DNA of 12,915 nt from DATKCA01 sp035544675 (lineage in GTDB: Bacteria > Acidobacteriota > Thermoanaerobaculia > Gp7-AA8): NCBI GenBank assembly GCA_035544675.1, contig DATKCA010000125.1:1-12915 (forward strand). The letters run 5' to 3'. Below are positions 6,726-12,915 of the stretch, one piece after another. The notes below the pieces were generated by a model. The model saw only the letters and a program-made list of their open reading frames with translations. It did not search any database and had not been told where the DNA came from. The position numbers and the translations under genes were made by a program. The first letter of the stretch is position 1, and the number at the start of each line of letters is the position of its first letter.

Positions 6726-9188
6726 ATGAAACGTCTCGCTCCCTTCATCGTCTGCGTGGCCGGCATCGTCGCGTTGTGGTTCCTCATCCCGCGATTCAAC
6801 GCCTCGCAGCCGCACGGCATCAAGCTCACTCGCGGGCAGGCCAAAGCCATCGCCGATCGGGAGGCGAAGAAGGCGGGGATCGAGGTCGAGAGGGCCTGGT
6901 CGATCCTGACCTGGGCCGGCTCGGGTCCGCTCGATCAGGAACTGGACAGGAGCCCCGAGCTCCGCCGCCAGGCCGCAGCAGATCCCGTGATCGGACCGCG
7001 CTTCGGCGGCTACCACGCCACGTACTATCGGCGCGGCCTCGAGAAGTTCCAGCCGTACGGCGACATCGTCATCGACGCCGGCAGCGGCGAGGTGCTGATG
7101 TGGAGGCGCCGGATGCGGGCCGAGGAGCCGGGAGAGCGCCTGGAGGAGGGAGAGATCCGGCGGCGCGCCGACGCGCTGATCGCGTCGCGCAGCTTCCCCG
7201 GTGCGCCGAATCCGCAGTTCGAGGATGCCCGGCCGACCCGGCTCCGCAACCGCACCGACTGGATCGTTCGCTACCGCGTGCCGTCGACGTTCGACACCGG
7301 CAAGGTGGTGCCGTATCTGTGGGTCTACTTCACGGGCGGGCAGCTCGGCGGCTGGGCCCTCATCGAGGAGTACGCTGACGGGAGCAACTTCCGCGGCGAC
7401 AATGCCGGCGAGTTTGCGGGGCTGTTTCTGCAGTACGGCGTGATGTACGCATTGCTCGTCGTGCTGCTGACGATCTTTCTGAAGAAGTATCACGCCGGCG
7501 AGGTCGGCGTGGGCACCGCGTCGCTGCTCTTCGCCTTCCTGGTCGGGCTGTCTGTCATCCAGCACCTGCTCACCGGGCCCTCCGCATCCGAGGGGGTGGG
7601 ACTGGGCAGTCTCACGGCGGTGCAGGTGGCGTGGGCGCGCGCCGGGTTCGGGTTCCTGCTCTTCGACATACCGGCGGCGGTGCTGGCGTTCTTCGCGTGG
7701 GCCGTCGGAGAGAGCTACGCCCGAGAGCGGTGGGGCGAGCGGCTGGCCTCGTTCGACGCATTGCTGCGCCGTGACCCACTCAACGCCACGACGGGCCGCT
7801 CCGTGCTGCGGGGCCTCTTGGCCTCGCCGGCCATCGCAGCCGCCGCCCTCCTCATCGCGCTCGTCCCCATTCTCCTCGGACTCGCTCATCAGACCGAGGG
7901 CAGCGGAACGTTCGGCATCGTCGTCATGGGCGGCCCGGCCGTCGCTGTCAACAGCGCGGCGATCCAGGCGATCAGCTTTTCGGTGATCGCGATTCTGTTC
8001 GTGCTCGCCGCCGCGAACAGGCGGCGCGTGATGTGGATCGGGATCGTGGTGGCCATCGTCTTCGGCGCGATCTGGGCGCTGGCCGAGCCGCCGATCGAGC
8101 CGTACGCTCAGAGGGTCCTGTTCGGCTTCGGGGCCACGCTCGGCGCCATCGCCGTCTTCCTGGCCTGGGATCTGCTCGCGACCGTCGTGGCGCTCTTCGG
8201 CGGCGCCCTCCTCGTCTCCGCGCTGCCGCTGCTGTCGGTCTCGACCGGCGATCTCTTCCGGCAGCTCCTCTCCTGGGTGGCGGTACCGAACGCGCTCATG
8301 CTCGTCTTCGCGATGGTTGCGCTGATGACGAAGCGGGAGGTCGTATACACGTACGAGGATCTGGCGCCGCACGTGAAACGGATCGTGGAGCGCGAGCGCG
8401 TCAAAGCAGAGATCGACGCCGCGAACCGGATTCAGGCCGCGCTGCTGCCCCTGGACACGCCGAACCTGGCCGGTGCATCGGTCTCCTCGCACTATCGCGC
8501 GGCCACCGAGATCGGCGGCGACTACTTCGACTTCCTTCCCCAGCCGTCGGGCGAGATCGGCATCGCCTTCGGCGACGTCTCCGGGCATGGGCTGACCAGC
8601 GGCATCGTCATGGCCATGGCGAAGTCCGCGCTGCTCGTGCAGGTGGACCACGATCCGTCTCCGCGCGCCGTGATGAACGTGCTGAACGAGATCGTCATCC
8701 GCACCGCGCCGAAACGCATTCTCATGACGTTCTTCTTCGGCATGCTCGATCCCCGCACGCAGACTTTGCGCTTCTCGTCGGCCGGGCACCTCGATCCTTA
8801 TGTCTTCCGCTCCAACGGACGCCGCATCGAGGCCCTCTCCTCCTGGGGCTTTCCCCTCGGCGTGAAGCGCCGCGAGCCTTTCCGCGAGCATACGGTGGAC
8901 TTCTCCGCGGGCGATCGCCTCGTTCTCTACAGCGACGGGCTGATCGAGGCGATCGACGACGACGGCGAGCCGTTCGGATTCGAGCGTTTCGAGAAGACCA
9001 TCCTGGAAAGCGGCCATCTCTCGGCGGACGACATCAAGAAGAGTCTGCTCAGCGCTGTGAAGAAGTTCACCCACAACCGCCCACCTGAGGACGACCAGAC
9101 CCTGGTGGTGGTGTCGTTCGACGAGTCCGTCGCGGAGATCCTGCCCAGACGCGCGGTGGTTGCCGGATTCTCTGAATCGATCAATTGA
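6726..9188 (+). CDS. Membrane-anchored SpoIIE/RsbU-type PP2C serine phosphatase with N-terminal sensor region
   Basis: 820 residues. One span (about 5-22) leads into a probable extracytoplasmic region (about 25-230) with two PepSY-like stretches (IKLTRGQAKAIADREA, DIVIDAGSGEVLMWRRRM). About nine further spans follow (232-536), with a cytosolic loop between the fourth and fifth (GESYARERWGERLASFDALL) that recalls N-terminal membrane parts of acidobacterial CPBP proteins. A helical linker (PHVKRIVERERVKAEIDAANRIQ) joins the SpoIIE phosphatase domain (about 570-808). Metal-binding motifs are intact: GGDYFD (597-602), GDVSGHG (616-622), SDGL (736-739) and DDQT (789-792). In the family such enzymes dephosphorylate anti-sigma-factor antagonists (RsbV type), so it probably links an outside signal to a partner switch. 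No RsbV, RsbW or sigma gene is in the window, so the partner lies elsewhere. The start follows a weak AAGAG. A longer antisense frame over the gene is judged a shadow. Confidence 0.93.
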   Translation: MKRLAPFIVCVAGIVALWFLIPRFNASQPHGIKLTRGQAKAIADREAKKAGIEVERAWSILTWAGSGPLDQELDRSPELRRQAAADPVIGPRFGGYHATYYRRGLEKFQPYGDIVIDAGSGEVLMWRRRMRAEEPGERLEEGEIRRRADALIASRSFPGAPNPQFEDARPTRLRNRTDWIVRYRVPSTFDTGKVVPYLWVYFTGGQLGGWALIEEYADGSNFRGDNAGEFAGLFLQYGVMYALLVVLLTIFLKKYHAGEVGVGTASLLFAFLVGLSVIQHLLTGPSASEGVGLGSLTAVQVAWARAGFGFLLFDIPAAVLAFFAWAVGESYARERWGERLASFDALLRRDPLNATTGRSVLRGLLASPAIAAAALLIALVPILLGLAHQTEGSGTFGIVVMGGPAVAVNSAAIQAISFSVIAILFVLAAANRRRVMWIGIVVAIVFGAIWALAEPPIEPYAQRVLFGFGATLGAIAVFLAWDLLATVVALFGGALLVSALPLLSVSTGDLFRQLLSWVAVPNALMLVFAMVALMTKREVVYTYEDLAPHVKRIVERERVKAEIDAANRIQAALLPLDTPNLAGASVSSHYRAATEIGGDYFDFLPQPSGEIGIAFGDVSGHGLTSGIVMAMAKSALLVQVDHDPSPRAVMNVLNEIVIRTAPKRILMTFFFGMLDPRTQTLRFSSAGHLDPYVFRSNGRRIEALSSWGFPLGVKRREPFREHTVDFSAGDRLVLYSDGLIEAIDDDGEPFGFERFEKTILESGHLSADDIKKSLLSAVKKFTHNRPPEDDQTLVVVSFDESVAEILPRRAVVAGFSESIN

Positions 9189-9191
9189 AGA

Positions 9192-9220
9192 TTGAGGCGG
9201 CGCAATCCGGCGCATAGAAT
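9192..9220 (+). promoter_or_regulatory. Candidate sigma70 promoter of ettA, implying a leaderless transcript
   Basis: TTGAGG (9192-9197) and TAGAAT (9215-9220) are spaced by 17 nt; the -10 box matches consensus at 5 of 6 positions and the -35 at 4 of 6. Transcription would start at about 9227-9230, at or within 3 nt of the ettA ATG (9230). This fits the lack of any Shine-Dalgarno sequence before the ATG. The promoter overlaps an inverted repeat, so the boxes could also be chance. Confidence 0.4.
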
Positions 9221-9228
9221 GCGCCGCC
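9196..9228 (+). promoter_or_regulatory. Alternative hairpins just before the ettA start codon
   Basis: GGCGGCGCA (9196-9204) can pair with TGCGCCGCC (9220-9228), a perfect 9-bp stem ending 1 nt before the ATG. GGCGCAT (9209-9215) can instead pair with ATGCGCC (9219-9225) across the 3-nt loop AGA. The two share the same 3' strand and so exclude each other. On read-through RNA from the phosphatase gene either would cover the ribosome-binding zone. No T tract follows, so termination is unlikely; translational control is possible but unproven. Confidence 0.5.
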
Positions 9229-9229
9229 T

Positions 9230-10909
9230 ATGGCAAAGCCCGAGATCCCCAACAAGATCATCTATTCGATGATCGGCGTGTCGAAGTTCTACGACAAGAA
9301 GCCGGTCCTCAAAGACATCTACCTCTCCTATTTCTACGGCGCAAAGATCGGCGTCATCGGCCTCAACGGGTCGGGAAAAAGCTCACTGCTGCGCATCCTG
9401 GCCGGGGTCGACAAGGACTTCGTCGGCGAGACCGTCATCTCGCCCGGACACACCGCCGGCTTCCTGGAGCAGGAGCCGAAGCTCGACGAGACGAAGACGG
9501 TCCGCGAGATCGTGGAGCAGGGAGTGCAGCCGGTCATCGACCTGCTGCGCGAGTTCGACGAGATCAACAACTCCTTCGGCGACCCGGACGCCGACATGGA
9601 CAAGCTGATGGAGCGGCAGGCCAGGGTGCAGGACAAGCTGGACGCGGCCGGAGCCTGGGACCTGGACTCGAAGCTGGAAATGGCCATGGACGCGCTGCGC
9701 TGCCCGCCGGGAGACACGCCCGTGTCGATCCTCTCCGGAGGCGAGAAGCGCCGCGTCGCGCTCTGCCGGCTTCTGCTGCAGGAGCCGGACATCCTCCTTC
9801 TCGACGAGCCGACGAACCATCTCGACGCCGAGTCCGTCGGCTGGCTCGAGCAGCACCTCAAGAAGTACGCCGGCACGGTCATCGCGGTGACGCACGACCG
9901 CTACTTCCTCGACAACGTGGCCGGATGGATCCTCGAGCTCGACCGCGGCCAGGGCATCCCCTGGCAGGGCAACTACTCCTCCTGGCTCGATCAGAAGAGG
10001 ACGCGGCTGCAGCAGGAGGAGAAGTCGGAGTCACAGCGGCAGAAGACGCTGCAGCGCGAGCTGGAGTGGATCCGCATGTCACCGAAGGGCCGTCATGCCA
10101 AGGGCAAGGCGCGCATCACCGCGTACGAGAACCTCCTCAACCAGGAGACGCAGCAGAAGATCAACGATCTGGAGCTCTACATCCCGCCCGGCCCGCGCCT
10201 CGGCAACGTGGTGGTCGATGCCGACGGCGTCCGAAAGGCCTACGGCGAGAAGCTGCTCATCGATGAGATGACGTTCCAGCTGCCGCCGGGCGGCATCGTC
10301 GGCGTGATCGGCCCGAACGGCGCCGGAAAGACGACGCTGTTCCGCATGATCGTGGACCAGGAGAAGCCGGACGGCGGAACGATCCGCGTGGGCGAGACCG
10401 TGAAGCTGGCCTATATCGACCAGAGCCGCACGCTCGATCCCGACAAGACGATCTTCGAGCAGATCACCGGGGGCGGCGACGTCGTACAGCTCGGAACGCG
10501 GGAGATGCCGTCGCGCGCCTACGTGGCCCGCTTCAACTTCTCCGGCCAGGATCAGCAGAAGAAGGTGGGTGGCCTCTCCGGAGGCGAGCGCAATCGGGTT
10601 CACCTGGCCACGATGCTGAAGGAGGGAGCCAACGTCCTGCTCCTCGACGAGCCGACGAACGACCTCGACGTCAACACGATGCGCGCGCTCGAGGAAGCGC
10701 TGGAGAACTTCGCCGGCTGTGCCATCGTCATCAGCCACGACCGCTGGTTCCTCGATCGCGTGGCAACGCACATCCTGGCCTTCGAGGGCGACAGCCGCGT
10801 GTACTGGTTCGACGGCAACTTTACGGAGTACGAAGAGGACAAGCGCCGGCGCCTCGGTGCCGACGCCGATCAGCCGCATCGGATCCGGTACAGACAGATG
10901 AGCCGGTAG
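9230..10909 (+). CDS. ettA: Energy-dependent translational throttle protein EttA (ABC-F ATPase)
   Basis: 559 residues, close to the 555 of E. coli EttA. Two ABC domains lie in tandem with no membrane segment. The first has Walker A GLNGSGKSS (about 43-51), signature LSGGEKRRVALCRLL and Walker B ILLLDEPTNHLDAES. The second has GPNGAGKTT, signature LSGGERNRVHLA and VLLLDEPTNDLD. Between them is the linker that contacts P-site tRNA, with the basic stretch RELEWIRMSPKGRHAKGKAR. An arm insertion (about 95-150) in the first domain is of EttA type. In the family EttA binds the ribosomal E site and gates entry into elongation by the ATP/ADP ratio. The gene follows the phosphatase stop by 41 bp but appears to have its own promoter; there is no Shine-Dalgarno, which is unusual here. 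Other ABC-F classes are less likely given the end-to-end match in length and motifs. Confidence 0.96.
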   Translation: MAKPEIPNKIIYSMIGVSKFYDKKPVLKDIYLSYFYGAKIGVIGLNGSGKSSLLRILAGVDKDFVGETVISPGHTAGFLEQEPKLDETKTVREIVEQGVQPVIDLLREFDEINNSFGDPDADMDKLMERQARVQDKLDAAGAWDLDSKLEMAMDALRCPPGDTPVSILSGGEKRRVALCRLLLQEPDILLLDEPTNHLDAESVGWLEQHLKKYAGTVIAVTHDRYFLDNVAGWILELDRGQGIPWQGNYSSWLDQKRTRLQQEEKSESQRQKTLQRELEWIRMSPKGRHAKGKARITAYENLLNQETQQKINDLELYIPPGPRLGNVVVDADGVRKAYGEKLLIDEMTFQLPPGGIVGVIGPNGAGKTTLFRMIVDQEKPDGGTIRVGETVKLAYIDQSRTLDPDKTIFEQITGGGDVVQLGTREMPSRAYVARFNFSGQDQQKKVGGLSGGERNRVHLATMLKEGANVLLLDEPTNDLDVNTMRALEEALENFAGCAIVISHDRWFLDRVATHILAFEGDSRVYWFDGNFTEYEEDKRRRLGADADQPHRIRYRQMSR

Positions 10910-11185
10910 CGCGCGCGAGGCCGTTGGCCATCAGCGAGGCGAAGCCAAGCCGGTTGACGGCTAACGGTGAACGAACGGCGACACGAAGCGCACTCTCGCA
11001 CCTCCCGACACAGTCCGTTCACACGCTTCGTTCAGGATTCCGATTCACAAAACCGGGACGCCGAATGGCGCCGTTGTGGCGGATCTGTTTAAACAAAACG
11101 CCGAACTCACGTTAGCGATCCGGTATCGAGCGCTTCCAACTTGCACTCACTCTCCTCAGGCTTTTAACAAGCTCAAGGAGGATGA
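10910..11185. other. Non-coding gap between ettA and the TonB receptor, with weak inverted repeats
   Basis: No gene or convincing promoter is visible. A small hairpin AGCCG-GTTGA-CGGCT (10948-10962) follows ettA without a T tract. CGAAGCG (10984-10990) and TGAACGAA (10968-10975) have inverted partners at 11024-11030 and 11027-11034. The stretch 11024-11036, CGCTTCGTTCAGG, differs by one base from the outer arm of the palindrome at 1295-1397, so it may be the remains of such an element. Confidence 0.4.
11175..11181 (+). promoter_or_regulatory. Strong ribosome-binding site of the TonB receptor gene
   Basis: AAGGAGG lies 4 nt before ATG 11186. A nearer ATG at 11182 is out of frame with the signal peptide, so 11186 is the start. 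Upstream CTCCT (about 11152-11156) could pair with the AGGAG core; the stem is too short to claim control. Confidence 0.75.
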
Positions 11186-12915
11186 ATGAAACAGTTCACA
11201 AAGTTCACAACGGTTCTGTCCGTGTTGTTGCTCATGGCCATCAGCGTTTCCGCGCAGACCACCGCGTCGCTGACCGGCACCGCCACCTCTGAAGGCACAG
11301 GGCTGCCGGGTGTGACGGTGACGATCTCGTCACCGTCCCTGCAGGGGACCCGGAGCACGGTGACGGGTGACGGAGGCGGATACGGCTTTCAGGCCCTTCC
11401 GCCCGGTGAATACACCGTCCGGTTCGAGCTGGAGGGAATGCAGCCCACCACGCGGCGTGTCCGTGTCGGACTGGCCCAGACGGCCCGGGCCGATGCCGAT
11501 CTTCGCTTCAGCGCGATGACCGAGGCAATCACCGTCACCGCCGCGGCACCCGCGGTCATCGAGACCTCGGAGATCACCACGAACATCTCGTCCGCTCTTC
11601 TGAACGAGCTCCCCGTCCAGCGCAACATCCTGGCCGCTGTCTCGCTGTCCCCGTCCGTGGCGCCGGGTCTGGCCGGGCGCGCCGATAATCCCAATCTCGG
11701 TTTCTCGATCTCGGGAGCGGCGTCGTCGGACAGCGTCTTTCTCGTCAACGGAGTCGTCGTCGGCGAGAACCTCCGCGGCCAGCCGCACAACCTCTTCATC
11801 GAGGATGCGGTGCAGGAGACGACCATCATGACCGGCGGCGTGTCCGCCGAGTTCGGCCGGTTCACCGGCGGCGTGGTCAGCACCCTCACCAAGTCAGGAG
11901 GAAACGAGTTCTCCGGCTCGCTCCGTGACAGCTTCACCAACCCGAGCTGGACGGCGAAGGCTCCCAATCAGACCGCCGAGAATTCCGACGTCCTGAGCGA
12001 GGTCTATGAAGCGACTCTCGGAGGCTACGCCGTCCGGGACCGGCTCTGGTTCTTCGGCGCGGGAAGGATGACGGAAGCCACTCAGCCATTCTTCACCACG
12101 CTGACCAACATCCCCTACGACCGCCTTCGCGAAGAGACCCGTCTGGAAGGGAAGTTCACCGGCCAGATCACGTCCAAACACAACCTGGTCGTCTCGTACC
12201 TCGACATCAAGGACGATCTGCAGAACGATTCTCAGTTCAACATCATGGACACGGCGAGCCTGATCAACCGCTCGCTGCCCAACAGCCTCCTGGCTGTGCT
12301 CTACAACGGCATCGTCACGAATAACCTCCTCCTGGAAGGGAGTTACTCGAAGAAGGAGTTTGCCTTCGTCGGATCCGGGTCGCAGTTCAGTGATCCGATC
12401 AACGGCACCCTGCTGGTCGACATCTCCAATCTCAACCGCCGGTACTGGACTTCGACCTTTTGCGGAACCTGCGGCGACGAGGAGCGCAACAACGATCTCT
12501 GGAGCCTGAAGTCGCGGTATTACCTCAGCAGCGGGCGGATGGGAAACCACACCATCGTGGCCGGTGTGGAAAACTTCGCTGAAGAGCGCCTCTCCAACAA
12601 TCACCAGTCCGGAAGCGACTTCCGCATCATCCATACCGTCATCCAGAACGGGACCGAGCTGCGACCGCGCTTCGACGGCAGCACCGTCATCCAGTGGAAC
12701 CCGATCTTCAGCTTCTCCGAAGGCACCGACCTCCAAACGCAGTCAGCATTCATCAACGACAAGTGGGACTTCAACGATCGACTGGCCTTCAATATCGGCC
12801 TCCGGTACGACAAGAACGATGCCCAGGATGCGGACGGCAACGTCGTCTCCGACGACAGTGCCATCAGCCCCCGGATCGGCATTCAATACGATCTCACCGG
12901 TAATGGTCGTCACCG
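11186..12915 (+). CDS. Oar-like TonB-dependent outer membrane receptor (C-terminus beyond the window)
   Basis: 576 codons are open to the right edge; full-length relatives commonly exceed 900 residues, so much of the barrel is missing. Residues 1-23 are a signal peptide ending SVSA before QTTASL. Residues about 28-105 form a carboxypeptidase-regulatory-like beta-sandwich (GLPGVTVTISSPSLQ, GGYGFQALPPGEYTVRFELE). A stretch EAITVTAAAP, similar to a TonB box, leads to the plug domain (about 118-235), with LNELPVQRN, DSVFLVNGVVVG and GGVSAEFGRFTGGVVSTLTK typical of the family. Barrel strands follow with aromatic ends (LWFFGAGRM, AFINDKWDF, LAFNIGLRYDK). In the family such proteins take up large substrates, for example oligosaccharides or peptides, across the outer membrane using TonB energy; the ligand is unknown. 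A CxxC (C426, C429) lies in a likely outer loop. It has its own strong ribosome site and appears separate from ettA. Confidence 0.93.
   Translation, partial: MKQFTKFTTVLSVLLLMAISVSAQTTASLTGTATSEGTGLPGVTVTISSPSLQGTRSTVTGDGGGYGFQALPPGEYTVRFELEGMQPTTRRVRVGLAQTARADADLRFSAMTEAITVTAAAPAVIETSEITTNISSALLNELPVQRNILAAVSLSPSVAPGLAGRADNPNLGFSISGAASSDSVFLVNGVVVGENLRGQPHNLFIEDAVQETTIMTGGVSAEFGRFTGGVVSTLTKSGGNEFSGSLRDSFTNPSWTAKAPNQTAENSDVLSEVYEATLGGYAVRDRLWFFGAGRMTEATQPFFTTLTNIPYDRLREETRLEGKFTGQITSKHNLVVSYLDIKDDLQNDSQFNIMDTASLINRSLPNSLLAVLYNGIVTNNLLLEGSYSKKEFAFVGSGSQFSDPINGTLLVDISNLNRRYWTSTFCGTCGDEERNNDLWSLKSRYYLSSGRMGNHTIVAGVENFAEERLSNNHQSGSDFRIIHTVIQNGTELRPRFDGSTVIQWNPIFSFSEGTDLQTQSAFINDKWDFNDRLAFNIGLRYDKNDAQDADGNVVSDDSAISPRIGIQYDLTGNGRH

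Noticed and set aside
6609..9215. An 868-codon open frame on the minus strand covering the whole phosphatase gene
   Set aside because: The translation is low-complexity in Arg, Glu, Asp, Gly and His with no recognisable domain, as expected for the antisense of GC-rich codons. The plus-strand frame has an intact SpoIIE phosphatase with all metal motifs.

Overview
The window is GC-rich DNA, densely coded on both strands. It most likely comes from an Acidobacteriota genome or a close relative. The support is an Oar-type TonB-dependent receptor with an N-terminal carboxypeptidase-regulatory-like domain, secreted proteins with FN3 and BACON-like folds, a DUF2142 membrane protein, and intergenic palindromes of the GAGCG(A/T)AGCGA type. 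The phylum is inferred from gene content; no rRNA or other marker is present. I see no tRNA, rRNA, CRISPR array, transposase or phage gene.

Left part, minus strand (about 1-6489). From right to left this reads: a DUF2142 multi-pass membrane protein, then a cytosolic NarX/DegS-type histidine kinase 22 bp further on, then a NarL-type response regulator whose ATG overlaps the kinase stop by 4 bp. These three look like one operon. After a striking 7-bp inverted repeat array comes a PAS-GGDEF-EAL protein, probably with its own promoter and followed by a clear intrinsic terminator. Last is a partial secreted protein with a signal peptide, an FN3 domain and a BACON-like domain, which runs off the left edge.

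Right part, plus strand (about 6726-12915). This begins divergently from the DUF2142 operon. It holds a large membrane-anchored SpoIIE/RsbU-type PP2C phosphatase, then ettA (the ABC-F translational throttle) behind a possible promoter and hairpin, then an Oar-like TonB-dependent receptor cut by the right edge.

The theme is signal transduction at two levels. One is a kinase/regulator pair next to a c-di-GMP-type protein with altered active-site motifs; the other is a serine phosphatase with its own membrane sensor module. Around these are two cell-envelope or secreted proteins. I see no wholly unknown system. The points most worth a second look are the heptamer array that supplies the response regulator's stop codon, a palindrome that runs into the DUF2142 start codon, the overlapping promoter and alternative hairpins directly before ettA, the altered GGDEF and EAL residues, and the unassigned sensor region of the phosphatase. 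Both edge genes are incomplete.
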